Shown here: positions 1 through 8,790 of the stretch, piece by piece | Position numbering within the stretch: position 1 is the first letter of the stretch | Layout of the letters: each line of letters starts with the position of its first letter | Source of the DNA: Ensifer aridi | Lineage (GTDB): Bacteria > Pseudomonadota > Alphaproteobacteria > Rhizobiales > Rhizobiaceae | Reading direction: 5' to 3' | Assembly: GCF_002078505.1 (NCBI RefSeq) | Contig: NZ_LUAV01000033.1 | Span: 5,489-69,488 of the forward strand | Length of the DNA stretch: 64,000 bases | Position numbers and translations under genes: made by a program | The notes under the pieces: model-generated | Databases searched by the model: none | What the model was told of the DNA's origin: nothing | Seen by the model: the letters and a program-made list of their open reading frames with translations, nothing else

Positions 1-2
1 TC

Positions 3-194
3 AAGCTGCCCTTCCTGCCGACCTTTTTCGGCCTCGTCGGCGGCGTCAAGACCATGGGCTTTCTCGGCCTCTTCGTCGGCCCCGTCCTCATGGCGCTGCT
101 CGTCGCCATCTGGCGCGAATGGCTGCACGAGGTCACCACCCAGCCGGAGCCGACCGTGGTGCGCCCTGGTATCCCACGAGTAACATCGGCCTGA
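3..194 (+). pseudogene. C-terminal fragment of AI-2E/PerM-type permease
   Basis: The open frame entering from the left edge encodes a hydrophobic stretch with the pattern FFGLVGGVKT-GFLGLFVGPVLMALL followed by a cytoplasmic REW tail, which is the C-terminal signature of the AI-2E family (UPF0118/PerM) of inner-membrane permeases. Only about 63 residues are visible, so the rest lies outside the window. The last dozen codons run into a sequence that recurs at 18058, so the natural end of the gene may have been replaced; a stop follows at 192-194. Family call from the motif; whether the gene is intact upstream cannot be seen. Confidence 0.75.
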
Positions 195-266
195 TCTTTT
201 CACGTCGCACTTACAGGCCAGCCGCCTCAAGCGCGCCTTCAGCTGGCAGCCGTCGCCGGGTGTCCG
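179..266 (+). repeat. Imperfect direct repeat, copy A
   Basis: About 88 bases starting with cgagtaacatcggcc match the stretch at 18058-18146 in the same orientation at roughly 85 percent, with small indels. Copy A terminates the AI-2E permease fragment; copy B terminates an IS3-family remnant. It is probably a piece of the same insertion element left at both ends of the intervening 18 kb. The element itself is not recognised. Confidence 0.6.
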
Positions 267-686
267 TCCCGGAATTCGCTCTGCGTCGAGTGGTTACAGC
301 ACCTGGGGCGCTCGAGGTCTAGACTCTTCCGCCTTTGATGCGTGGCACCCGTCTCCCCTCGGTTCATCGCCACCGAGGCAACCTTCGGGGTGCCGAAGAA
401 AATGCCCTCCAGGACCCGTCCTGGTCTCGACGGCGACGGACATCGCTGGCCCAGCGGCACCTGGTGGGCATCGACGCATGATCGTGGCCCGGGTGCAAGC
501 AACGCGACGCTCCGCATGCGCGGGATATTGCGATCGGACACGCTTTCAATCGCCCTGCCGCGCGCCCGACTTGATGGGGCCCGCGCCAGGAATGGCGTCT
601 GTAGCAATTAAAACGGCGCAGTGGGCCGCCGGCGATGGGAACCGTCCTTACCTCTTGATTGTTCTCTTGCGGAAGGAGTGTTCCAA
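267..686. other. No gene recognised
   Basis: Several short overlapping open frames exist on both strands, but none has a convincing ribosome-binding site or a recognisable product. It is GC-rich and may be degraded sequence next to the repeat at 179-266. Confidence 0.5.
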
Positions 687-923
687 ATGGCCTTGCACAT
701 TTCTGAACTCAAGGGGACGGTCACAAGCTTACTGGCGGAGATCGGACTGATAGAACCCGTAAGGACAAACGCTTCTGCCCAACCGGTGCCCCCGCTATCG
801 CCAGAGCAGCAATTATTGGTCGAATGCTATCGCTCCGGACAAATCGAACACTGGGCGTGGCAGCAGCACCTCGATGAAGATCCGGTACTGGCGGCGCACT
901 TTAGGCGGGGCAGCGCTCTCTGA
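687..923 (+). CDS. Conserved-looking small hypothetical protein
   Basis: A 78-residue protein. The ATG at 687 is chosen over an upstream in-frame start because ggaaggag lies at 671-678 at normal spacing. The N-terminal third is amphipathic; the middle has LSPEQQLLVECYRSGQ and the end is rich in Trp, Gln and His. No signal peptide or membrane segment. The style resembles small rhizobial proteins of unknown function; no function can be given. Confidence 0.55.
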   Translation: MALHISELKGTVTSLLAEIGLIEPVRTNASAQPVPPLSPEQQLLVECYRSGQIEHWAWQQHLDEDPVLAAHFRRGSAL

Positions 924-1163
924 AGCGCTACAGCCAATCAGCGCGAAGACGAGGAAACCACGCCGACGCATACATGCAGGACCACATCGATAAGCTCGCA
1001 GTCTTAGCCGACACGGAGACAAAAGCGTTCGTAGACTTCAAAGAACTGTGTGATAGTAAGTTTCCTGAGCCGTAAGACGCCGGCCGAACGACAGTGACGC
1101 ACAATGCTTTGGCTCCTATGCTCCACGCAGGGCTCTTGCTCCAACCGTAGAGTACCAGGCCCG

Positions 1164-1574
1164 TCAAACCAGCGAAATAACCTGCGTCTCCAGTATCCAG
1201 CCCAGTGAAGTGCCTGGTTCTCGCGCCGTGACCTCCCGCCAACTCATGCGCAGTTGGGCGTTCACGGAAGCAAAGGGCCCCTTCTCACAACGAGGAAAGA
1301 AGAGGCCCTTGTCTGAGCGTTCGACTTCACAGACTTGTTTGCTTAGCCCTCTCGTCTCGAGGTTCTGCGCCGCTTTTGCGGCGAGACTTTCGAATTTTCG
1401 ACGGTAGACTTCAGCCATCGCTTGCTGGTTCTTCTGCTCATATCCCTTCCAAATCAAGAAGTACGTGGCTCCACATTGGACCGGGGAGTCGTTGTATTTG
1501 GGATTGACTGGCGCAGCGCGTGCGCCAGTCAATGACAGGGCCACAAGCACTGTCGCAAAAAAGAGCTTCTTCAA
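1164..1574 (-). CDS. Secreted hypothetical protein
   Basis: About 136 residues. The start is taken as TTG at 1574, because ggaggag stands just upstream on the minus strand and the protein then begins with a textbook signal peptide (Lys-Lys, a hydrophobic core LFFATVLVALSLTG, and cleavage near ARA-AP). The mature part has three cysteines and a helical Gln/Ala-rich middle. An unusual start codon makes the exact N-terminus uncertain. It stands alone, with no operon partners, and belongs to no family I recognise. Confidence 0.55.
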   Translation of the reverse strand: MKKLFFATVLVALSLTGARAAPVNPKYNDSPVQCGATYFLIWKGYEQKNQQAMAEVYRRKFESLAAKAAQNLETRGLSKQVCEVERSDKGLFFPRCEKGPFASVNAQLRMSWREVTAREPGTSLGWILETQVISLV

Positions 1575-2336
1575 CGGCTCCTCCAATTGATGAGCCAGCG
1601 GATACTCGCTGGTCGTCCATACGTTTTGCCGGCAGGTCAATGTCCGCGGGAGTTGTAATCGCACTCATCGACAACGTCACGGGGCGGATGTCAAACGGTT
1701 GCTATTAGTGCCTCGACGTTGCATCGTCCGGCTTCGATGAATTCGGCTCGGCTTCATAATGCGAGCTTCCGACCTTCCGATTTTTTTTGACTCGGAGCGT
1801 TTGCGACCAATTCGTCGATCACCGGCGATAGAAACACACCCGCCAAGTCCGACAATCATGCGACGCAATTACACAATTCAGCCTTGGCTTGGTCAGCACT
1901 CTGTATCACAGCGGACCAATGGTCTGGATTTGGACGGTAATTCACTGATTCGGCACGGCTTAGTGGACGCCGTTAACCCAACATTGTTGATCCTGCTGAA
2001 GGTATTTTCCGATACTAGATCCGTCACTTGACACTTGCGTTTACACCAGCATTGGTTGCGACTCGAGGCATAACATAAACCACGAGAGTCGCTTCCTTTA
2101 ACGCTCTGTTTCGAAGATCGGAGCGATGACGGGCCTGTTGAGCGCACAATCGTGGGGGCACAAACAGGACAACTGGCGGATCAACTTTCTGCGGCTGTGG
2201 GTCATGGTGAAGCCGACACCTGCTGCTACAACGACGAAGGCCGATCGGTGATCTGATTGTTGATCGATGGACGAGGGACCTGGAAGGAATTCGGTGTGCG
2301 AAATATGCAATCTCCGCCTGGTTCGCCTTGCTATTA
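1575..2336. other. No gene recognised
   Basis: About 760 bases with only short, low-quality open frames on both strands. Base composition drifts towards AT at the right end, where the next genes are AT-richer than the window average. Confidence 0.5.
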
Positions 2337-2675
2337 ATGTGCAAAATAATTCAGTCCATAGGTTTCCAGTCAAATAGAGTAGTCATACTTGCAATACATT
2401 CGTTGCATCTTATTGTTACGTTTTTCCTGGCGCGAAATCCTCGATCTAGGACGACGCTACTTTCACTGCCTTTTAGCAGAAGCAGCCTTATCGGATTACG
2501 AAAATTCTTCGCCTTTTGGATAATTCTTTCTATCTTGTCGGTATTGTATCCCTTGCACAGCGCTGATCCGGAAAATAGTACTGCAATGCATACTCTGTAC
2601 GTCGTCTTAACAGCCTTGTTATCATACGACATGCTCACGTTTATCATTAAGTTCGAGCGAGAAGGGCAGCGCTAG
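2337..2675 (+). CDS. Possible small membrane protein, AT-rich
   Basis: Open frame of 112 codons from ATG 2337. Two or three hydrophobic segments are visible (VVILAIHSLHLIVTFFLA; FFAFWIILSILSVLYPL; LYVVLTALLSYDMLTF). There is no clear Shine-Dalgarno sequence. The composition is more AT-rich than the neighbouring chromosome-like DNA and similar to the next gene, which suggests both arrived by transfer. It could be a chance frame; confidence is low. Confidence 0.35.
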   Translation: MCKIIQSIGFQSNRVVILAIHSLHLIVTFFLARNPRSRTTLLSLPFSRSSLIGLRKFFAFWIILSILSVLYPLHSADPENSTAMHTLYVVLTALLSYDMLTFIIKFEREGQR

Positions 2676-2808
2676 AATGGCTCCTGCAGAGACCCACGAC
2701 TTCCGCTTAACCGCACCGGGCCATCAAGAATGGTGAGTGCCGAGGTTTCGTGCGGTCAAGCCAGGATATGACGATACAACTAGAGCAAATGCCTCAAGAG
2801 CTAAGACA

Positions 2809-3027
2809 ATGAAATTCATTTCAGAATATTTTCGAATATTCTTCTACCTGCTGTTAGCCAGCAGGATGTCCGTTGTGTTTTATCTTGGTGTAGCAACGAT
2901 CATCGTAGCAATTGTAAGCAAGAAACTGAATTTCCCGCCTTTCTACCTCGTAGTAATGGTGTGGGCCGCCATTATTGCCATAAACCCCGGCCGTCGTATT
3001 AGAAAATCTCGCGGCGAGAAGGACTGA
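2809..3027 (+). CDS. Small two-segment membrane protein
   Basis: 72 residues from ATG 2809 (an upstream in-frame ATG at 2737 would add a polar, unlikely leader). Two transmembrane stretches are evident: YLGVATIIVAIV and YLVVMVWAAIIAI, followed by a very basic C-terminus (RRIRKSRGEK). AT-rich codon use matches the gene before it. No family recognised; likely an inner-membrane protein. Confidence 0.45.
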   Translation: MKFISEYFRIFFYLLLASRMSVVFYLGVATIIVAIVSKKLNFPPFYLVVMVWAAIIAINPGRRIRKSRGEKD

Positions 3028-3380
3028 GATTTGTCGTGCAATCAGCTTATTACTCACTCTCAAGTTGATCAGCTTGTTCTTGGACCTCTATCACCAAGCC
3101 GAAGAAATCGGCGCGCTGCGCTCGATAAGAGCGAACCGCTCGCCTCGGCTCCATTCCGTGCCGCATTGCCGCCGTCGCCGATGAATTCACCCGCAAATCG
3201 GCTCCGGCAGGAGACTGGCAAGTCGCTCGCGCCTGTTCGGCGCCTTGATGCCGCGAACAGAAACCGAGCCTTGTTCCGAGGAGCAGTCTTCACCCTTATA
3301 AGTTGCGTATTTACATTGTCTGCTGCTTATGATTGCTGTCGTATACTTCAGCAGACGATCAGATGGCCTAGGAACGGCGA
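3028..3380. other. No gene recognised
   Basis: About 350 bases without a supported gene. The end of this stretch carries aggaacg at 3370-3376, the ribosome-binding site of the gene that follows. Confidence 0.5.
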
Positions 3381-4068
3381 ATGTCACGGTGGAACACCAA
3401 GTTTTGCGTTTTCGCCTCCGTAACGGTGCTCTCCGCAGCTCAAGCTCGAGCACAAGATCTACCGCTACCCTATCCGTGGACGTATTCCCTTGAACAGGCA
3501 TTAAGATCGTTCAGATTTCCCCACGCCGACATCGACCTGAAAATTCCTATTTCTTACATCGACTTGCCGTATCGTTTTCGCGAGGGCCGCGTGTACTCGG
3601 TCCAATCTCTGAACCTAATGGCCTTGCTGCCTGGTATTGAAGGCAGAAGCCGAAAGAATGATGCCGAATTTCGGAAAATCATAAACGACGACCGAATCCA
3701 GATCCTGCTGCAGGATCAACTCGATTCTGGAGAATGGAAATTATCGAGGGTCACCTCTGCCCAACTGCTCGCGACGTCGAAGCTGGAATTGGAGTCGTCT
3801 GGGCAGAGATTCGACCTTTATGCGCAGCGGCAAGCGGCACCTAGACCATGGAAACTGGCACTGGAAATATGTTCTTAAAGATAAGCCAATAGGCGAGCCA
3901 ACCATATCCATCATCTGCAGTGGTGAAGGGACGGTCCCTCGACCACACTGCAACCATTTCTTCATTTATGAAGCGATGCTGGTAACCGTTACATATAGCT
4001 TGGAAAACCTTTCATTCTGGAAGGAAATACAAACCTCCGTGTTCCGTAGACTCAAAGAGTGGAAATAA
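3381..4068 (+). pseudogene. Secreted hypothetical protein, frameshifted
   Basis: Two overlapping frames make one gene. The first (3381-3878) starts with a good ribosome-binding site (aggaacg) and a signal peptide ending in ARAQD. Its sense breaks down after RFDLY near 3820, where the second frame (3820-4068) takes over with RSGKRHLDHGNWHWKYVLKD and ends naturally. Inserting one base near 3818-3821 restores a protein of about 228 residues. The mature part is rich in Leu, Ser and Tyr with two late cysteines. The family is not recognised. It is either a recent pseudogene or a sequencing error. Confidence 0.6.
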
Positions 4069-4092
4069 ACACGCTTATACCTGGAGATATTG

Positions 4093-4398
4093 ATGGCACT
4101 CGACAAGCTTACATTAGAGCGCCTCCAAATGTATGTTAACATGGGAGACAGGATCGGCTACTACCGCCTTCTAGCCGTTCTCGGTATGCTCCCAAAAGTC
4201 GAGACAGATTCACCACTTTCGTGTCGTGATGGCTTTCAAGTGGCCGTGAAAGACTCTCCGGCGGCTAGACCTTCGATCGGCGCCAGCCGGCGGCGTCTGC
4301 TTCTGCCTCCGAGCAGAACCGCCGTTCTCCGCGCCATGGCGAGATCCATGTCGCCGTTTAATAGGTCTGCCCGGCAGGGGATAGATGCGCTCTCCTGA
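4093..4398 (+). CDS. Hypothetical protein, probably 3'-truncated
   Basis: A start at ATG 4093 has ggagat seven bases upstream and lies 24 bases after the frameshifted secreted gene, so the two probably form an operon. Residues 1-40 (MALDKLTLERLQ, NMGDRIGYYRLL) look like a genuine helical protein; after about residue 45 the composition changes to Arg/Ala/Ser-rich sequence typical of a read-through into unrelated DNA. I infer that a gene of unknown type has lost its 3' part near 4230. Confidence 0.4.
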   Translation: MALDKLTLERLQMYVNMGDRIGYYRLLAVLGMLPKVETDSPLSCRDGFQVAVKDSPAARPSIGASRRRLLLPPSRTAVLRAMARSMSPFNRSARQGIDALS

Positions 4399-4548
4399 GA
4401 GATCAATGTTGCCCTTGATCGTCCAGGGTCGGCCACCAAGGTCATTCGCCGAGAAAAAAGTCGCTCTGCCACTGCCGCAACGGCGATGGTGATGACTGGG
4501 TAGGCCATCGCGCTGGATGCGAGCGAGCGCATTTTGCCGCTTTGCTGC

Positions 4549-4665
4549 TCATATAATGAGCAGCAAGAGCGCTGCGCCGACAATGAGCAACCCTGATATT
4601 GTGGACGCTGAGATCACAAGCAGATCGTGGTCGTAAATCTTCTTCTCTCGGTCGGTGCGATGCAT
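4549..4665 (-). CDS. Very small membrane protein
   Basis: 38 residues starting at ATG 4665, with ggaggt four bases upstream. A charged N-terminal half (MHRTDREKKIYDHD) is followed by one transmembrane helix (SGLLIVGAALLLLII) that ends the protein. Single-span proteins like this are common and mostly uncharacterised. It may share a transcript with the next small gene upstream at 4736-4885. Confidence 0.45.
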   Translation of the reverse strand: MHRTDREKKIYDHDLLVISASTISGLLIVGAALLLLII

Positions 4666-4735
4666 TTGACCTCCGCGCAGAGCCAAGCCGCAATGTGAAG
4701 TTACGAGTCTTCTAATGATAACTCTCGCGGCGGTG

Positions 4736-4885
4736 TTAGGCCATCGGCCCGCGTCCGCACTCTTCAAGGCGCCTTCCCGCAAGAGCCCTGATTTCCTTGG
4801 CGAGGGCTGCGAGTTGCGCCGCAACTTCAAGGAGGTATGAGGCCAGCTCTCCATGGCCTACGCCTTTCTTATCGCGGTCGCTCAT
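4736..4885 (-). CDS. Small hypothetical helical protein
   Basis: 49 residues from ATG 4885 (MSDRDKKGVGHGELASYL...). The middle is a Leu/Ala heptad-like helix (EVAAQLAALAKEIRALA), so it could pair with another protein. The ribosome-binding site is weak (aggg). It is preceded and followed by decayed sequence. No known family. Confidence 0.4.
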   Translation of the reverse strand: MSDRDKKGVGHGELASYLLEVAAQLAALAKEIRALAGRRLEECGRGPMA

Positions 4886-5060
4886 GTTGCAGGCCCTCAT
4901 AAGTGGGTAGTCGTCGTGTAGCGCAGTCTTCCCGGCGTGGGACGAGGTCCGCCATCTCCTGCGGAAGCGGCAGACCTCTGACCGCCTTGGAAATGAGGGA
5001 TGTTGGCGGCTCGGAATATCAAACCACGGTGCAGTGCCGGTCACCATTCGCCTTTCGGGC

Positions 5061-5250
5061 TTAATCCTGATAACCCACGTCGAGGAAGTGGGGGGCAAAA
5101 CGGAGCAGCCGGTCGGTCGTTGTAACGATGTTCTCGATTTCCGAACTCGCTCGCGCTTCAAGCAAGGGAATTGAATTGATCGCGCGCGGCGATATTCTAG
5201 GGATGAGCCTTGCTTCGACGTCCTGTTTGGGCAGTCTGGCCGATCGTAAT
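5061..5250 (-). pseudogene. Fic-family N-terminal domain remnant
   Basis: One frame on the minus strand reads ISPRAINSIPLLEARASSEI followed by ENIVTTTDRLL. This is the signature of the Fic_N domain that precedes the catalytic Fic domain in adenylyltransferases (the ASSEIENIVTT block). The catalytic HPFxxGNGR motif is absent, as the frame ends at 5061 shortly after the block. It is therefore an isolated piece of a Fic protein, possibly from a lost toxin-antitoxin or effector gene. Confidence 0.6.
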
Positions 5251-5581
5251 TGGGTCCGTCCGGTCGAACCGGCATGCTGCAGCTTCCGGTTCCGGCCGCA
5301 TTGAACTCCGGATATGTCGAGGGTGATGATATGTTGCGGACACATGTCGGTGGAATCGCAATTTATCGACATGTTGCGGCGTCCGCAAAGTCCCGCGCCG
5401 CTTCGATACGACGGACAGCACTCCTCCTAAGCTGTCGGTCACTATTGCAGCCCGGCGCATCGCCTTCGACGCCGGGCTATTGTCATCTTCGCAGGAACTC
5501 TATCCCGATATTGCCATTCTTATCGATCAATTCCGGCAATGAGGAATTCCAAGGGAGGAGGGATCGTGTCAGTCAGCGCCA
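5251..5581. other. Hairpin-containing gap without a gene
   Basis: No gene is supported. A perfect hairpin lies at 5449-5478 (gcccggcg paired with cgccgggc, 12-base loop) but is not followed by a run of T, so it is not a standard terminator. Confidence 0.45.
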
Positions 5582-5965
5582 GTGACCCGCGAGCTTATCG
5601 CGGTGATGAGACAGTATTTTGCGGCCAAAGCCGAGCTGGAGAGCTTGAAAGAAAAATTGGAGGCGGCACGACAGGCAGCCGGCGACGCGATCGCCGTATT
5701 CTACGATCCCCGCCAGAACCCCGAGCACGCCGTCGACCTGCAGCGCTCGCATCACTTGAAGGGAGAGATGGCGTCGCTGATGCAGCGTGCTGAAGCAGGG
5801 GCAGAGCAGCATTGGCCGCTGACCGGAAGGATACGTCGGAGGCGGAAGCGCAACCGGAAGAGTGGCAGTCGTTTGAGAGGCGAGCCGATGCACTCTTCGG
5901 CGCCTAGTGACGCTCAGACGATCAGCCGCGCTGTGCGACCGTTCTTTCGTTCCGCATTGTTGTAA
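5582..5965 (+). CDS. Hypothetical coiled-coil protein
   Basis: A GTG start at 5582 gives MTRELIAVMRQYFAAKAELESLKEKLEAARQ, a clear coiled coil, then FYDPRQNPEHAVDLQRSHHLKGEM. From about residue 80 the sequence turns Arg/Ser-rich, suggesting a frameshift or fusion with unrelated DNA. A strong ribosome-binding site (aagggaggaggg, 5550-5561) serves a GTG at 5566 in another frame, so a one- or two-base error near the start is possible. The end overlaps the integrase remnant on the other strand. Confidence 0.4.
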   Translation: MTRELIAVMRQYFAAKAELESLKEKLEAARQAAGDAIAVFYDPRQNPEHAVDLQRSHHLKGEMASLMQRAEAGAEQHWPLTGRIRRRRKRNRKSGSRLRGEPMHSSAPSDAQTISRAVRPFFRSALL

Positions 5966-7077
5966 CAGCTTGCCACCTGCGCCACCGACTTGTGCAATGA
6001 TTTCTGCATCGCCTCGGGCAGCGGAATGTCGCGGTTTGCCGCCTCGGTCAGATAGCCGGATCTCAACCCATGCGCCGAAAACAGCGCCGCATCGAAGCCG
6101 ACTTGCCTGCAACGGCACTTCAGGATCAGGTTGACTGATTGCGGTGTCACCGCCCGACAATCGACATTGCCCCACTGATCGATGCGCCGAAATATCGGCC
6201 CATCCTTGATCGCAGTTCCGCCAGCCAATGTTTCAGCGCGCTCACTGGCAAACCGATCAGCAGCACATGCTCGTTGTCGTCGCTGATGGTCGTCTTGGTG
6301 CGGCCGAGGTGAATAGTGAGGCAGGGAAGGGGAGTTCTTGCCGGCTGGGCCGGCGCGCGCACCGGTTCCTCATCGACCATATCCTCGACACCAATGCCGC
6401 CACTTCCGAGCGGCGACGGCCGCCGGAGGCAAACGCAGTCAAGAGCAGGCCGATCACGCATGTCCATAAGCCGTTCGGTGGTGCTTGTTTCCAGGAGCGA
6501 TGCAAGTACGTCGCCCGTGACTGCCTTCCTGCTCTTGCGCTGGCGCGGCCGGTTACTCGCCTTGACCGCGACCTCAGCGCGCTCTTCAGCGAGGGCGCGC
6601 CGAAAGCGCCGCTCAGGCCGCGCCATCGGGTGAGGATCGACCAGGTGGTCAGTCGCCGCCGCACCGTGCCTGGTGCGTGCGGGCCGTCGGCCCGGAGCAG
6701 GCGTTCGGCCCGCAATCGGCCTCGACCTCCGCCGGCATGCCGTGGGTCGGGTCCTCCTTGCGCTTGAGCGGATCCCAGAGGTGATGGGCGACAAGTTTCA
6801 GGAGCAGCGATTCCGGCGCCGGCCAAGGGAGGGAGGCTCTCGTCGCCAGCCGGCACCAGGCCTCGAGATATGCGAGATCCGAGGCGAGCGCCCGGAGCGT
6901 ATTTTCTCCCATGCCTTCGACGGCGAGATGTTTCAAGGTTTCGACATCGTCGTCTGTGAGAAGGGCGGCCAGCTGATCGCGCCGGTCGAATGGAAGGATG
7001 GCGTCAAGCGCGTCGAGTTCCTCGGCGCGGCGGAGGACGGCTTGGCTGTTGGCACCCGGTGACTTACGATTGCCCAA
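5914..7077 (-). pseudogene. Tyrosine recombinase (phage-type integrase), shattered
   Basis: The gene is spread over at least three minus-strand frames. The N-terminal core-binding part is at 7077 down to about 6720 (LLTDDDVETLKHLAVEGMGE, then LAYLEAWCRLAT). The middle is in other frames around 6850-6260 (VRRRLTTWSILTRW, GGRRRSEVAAL). The catalytic end is at 6228-5914 with the HxxR box HGLRSGYLTEAA and the nucleophile region SCYNNAERKNGR. All landmarks of a site-specific recombinase exist, but two or more frameshifts make it non-functional. It may once have mobilised part of this region. The start in the 7077 frame is a TTG and is uncertain. Confidence 0.8.
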
Positions 7078-7356
7078 GATTGACTCCGACGTTTTCCGGC
7101 GGATTTGAGAAAACTACGGATATCCCGTGTATTCCGCGAAAGGGAGTATTGCAATCACGTGGAACGACCGTCGCTGGCAGTCTAAGCGCGACCGTTGCGC
7201 AGAAGCAATCGTGACATTGAGCGACGATGAAATCGCTGCGATCGAGAAATCCGACATGGAGCCGGGCCTCGATCATTTCAACGTCGAACTGTTGAGTCCG
7301 GTTTCTCCCGACTGAGCCTACCGGTAACGGTGCTCCCTTCGATCGGCGTCTCGAAA

Positions 7357-7785
7357 TCACGGGAGCTGGTGGTTCCAGGGATTGATGATGGCAATGCCGG
7401 TGCCTTCGAAGTCCGCGACATTGCGCGTTGCCAACGCCGCCCCGCGGGAACGGGCGATCGCGGCAATCTGTGCGTCGAACTGGCTGATAGGGCGGCCGGC
7501 CTTGCGCCGCTCCACGGCCAGCGTGGCATAGGCCTCTGCAGCCTCGCTGTCGAATGGCAAAATGCGCCCGGCAAGATCCTCGCGAAAGATCGGGACGATC
7601 GCCCCCTCGAGGTCGCGTCGGCGGCGTCCATCCGGTAGAAGCCGCAGTTCGTAAAGGATCTCGGCTTCGGTGACGGTCGTGGTGAACACCGACGTCGGCG
7701 GCTGCTCGGCGAGCCACGCCTCGACAGCAACGGACGGCGACGGCGTCAGCAATTCCGACAGCACGTTGGTGTCGAGGATGATCAC
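7357..7785 (-). CDS. VapC/FitB-like PIN-domain toxin
   Basis: 142 residues. PIN-domain endoribonuclease: the first acidic residue is in MIILDTNVLSELL, a Glu follows in TEAEILYELR, and the third acidic site is in QFDAQIAAIARSRGAALATRN with the final Asp of DFEGTGI. Length is normal for FitB/VapC toxins. It overlaps the antitoxin gene by four bases (ATGA, 7782-7785), so translation is coupled. Toxins of this class cut RNA and are neutralised by the upstream partner. Likely autoregulated through the repeats at 8045-8075. Confidence 0.9.
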   Translation of the reverse strand: MIILDTNVLSELLTPSPSVAVEAWLAEQPPTSVFTTTVTEAEILYELRLLPDGRRRRDLEGAIVPIFREDLAGRILPFDSEAAEAYATLAVERRKAGRPISQFDAQIAAIARSRGAALATRNVADFEGTGIAIINPWNHQLP

Positions 7786-8030
7786 GCGGAGAAGTCCGGC
7801 GCTTCGCGGATCGCCTCGCGTGGGGGCGTTTCGAGCGTGATGCCGCCGGTTGGCGCGATGCGGGCGCGAATGGCGGCGGCGAGATTGCCCGGTTGCCGTT
7901 CACTGGTCGACAGCGCCACGCGCAGGATGTCGCGGGCCTCGTCTTCCATTGACCGACCGTGCGCGGCGGCGCGCAGCCTGAGCCGCTGCTTGAGGCTATC
8001 GTCGAGATTGCGGATCGTCATGCTAGCCAT
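7782..8030 (-). CDS. FitA/VapB-like antitoxin
   Basis: 82 residues. The N-terminus MASMTIRNLDDSLKQRLRLR is a ribbon-helix-helix DNA-binding domain of the Arc/FitA type, followed by HGRSMEDEARDILR, the second helix of the family. The C-terminal tail (ETPPREAIREAPDFSA) is the part that wraps the toxin. It is the first gene of a two-gene operon with the PIN toxin, with a four-base overlap. The complex presumably represses its own promoter. Confidence 0.88.
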   Translation of the reverse strand: MASMTIRNLDDSLKQRLRLRAAAHGRSMEDEARDILRVALSTSERQPGNLAAAIRARIAPTGGITLETPPREAIREAPDFSA

Positions 8031-8044
8031 AGGAGCCTCCGTTC

Positions 8045-8075
8045 ATCATTGATTGCAATTTAATCATTGATTGCA
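8045..8075. promoter_or_regulatory. Direct-repeat operator upstream of the toxin-antitoxin pair
   Basis: The 13-base sequence atcattgattgca occurs twice without mismatch (8045-8057 and 8063-8075), 18 bases apart, immediately before the antitoxin gene. Repeats placed like this are typical targets of a ribbon-helix-helix antitoxin. The part tcattgattgcaattta (8046-8062) matches 15 of 17 bases at 8741-8757, in front of the MFS gene. Confidence 0.6.
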
Positions 8076-8214
8076 GCTGTTGCAATGCGTGTTTCCGGAC
8101 GAGCGCCGTTGCAGATGCCCATGTCTCGAGCCAGCTTCCCGCCTTCAGCGACTCCAAAATCTCACTAACGATACTTGGTCCGATTTGGGTCACGATAGCG
8201 GTCTGACGAAAGCG

Positions 8215-8427
8215 CCCGCGAGCAGCACCTCGTTCTCGATCGGCCACAACGTTTCGTAACGAAGCGAGATGGATGAAGTCATGGAACAGGCACGCGAAGC
8301 GGGCGCGGCCATCGTGAAGCTGGCCCAAGAGAGATTCTACGGGGGATATGCGGGCTACTTCACCGATCTCGATGGTCATCTGTGGGAGGTCGTGTGGAAT
8401 CCGGCCAATTTGCAGGAGGGGGACTGA
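8215..8427 (+). pseudogene. VOC (glyoxalase-like) domain remnant
   Basis: The plus strand reads SIGHNVS, a TAA stop at 8257-8259, then in the same frame MDEVMEQAREAGAAIVKLAQ and YGGYAGYFTDLDGHLWEVVW to a stop at 8427. This is the C-terminal half of a vicinal-oxygen-chelate protein, including the final metal-ligand Glu in HLWEV. The N-terminal half is missing and a nonsense codon lies inside what remains. Its reaction cannot be deduced. Confidence 0.7.
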
Positions 8428-8583
8428 CTTGACGGCAACGGGTCGATCGCACACCTTCCTGTGCCGCGCAGGTCGTCTATTCTAAACCGCTCCGAGGGGC
8501 CCCGGCGAAACCAGCCTGACGAATCGGTGATGTCCTAAAACGGTTCTCAAAGACGAGATCATTGCCTTGTACTCGACCTGTCT

Positions 8584-8603
8584 GTTTGCTTGCGCTTGCA
8601 AAC
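8584..8603. promoter_or_regulatory. Inverted repeat gtttgc-N8-gcaaac
   Basis: A perfect 6-base inverted repeat about 190 bases upstream of the MFS gene. It could be a regulator site or a small hairpin; no regulator gene is adjacent. Function is an inference only. Confidence 0.3.
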
Positions 8604-8728
8604 TGTGAATCGGGTAATAGTTGATCCCGGACTCACAGTCCGCGCAGAGCGCGCGTCGTGCGCCACGGCGTTGGGGCTGCGCTGCCCGCCTAATTGGTTC
8701 TTAGGATCGAACGCGGGTGGTCTCCTCG

Positions 8729-8756
8729 AAATTGCACTTGTCAATGAATGCAATTT
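8729..8756. promoter_or_regulatory. Palindromic operator candidate before the MFS gene
   Basis: Perfect inverted repeat aaattgca ... tgcaattt with a 12-base spacer, ending 34 bases before the ATG of the efflux gene. Symmetry and position suit a TetR- or MarR-type repressor, although none is encoded beside it. The right half and spacer (tcaatgaatgcaattta) resemble the repeat before vapBC. Confidence 0.55.
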
Positions 8757-8790
8757 AGGGAAATCTCCGCCGGCTTCCGGGAGGACGACC

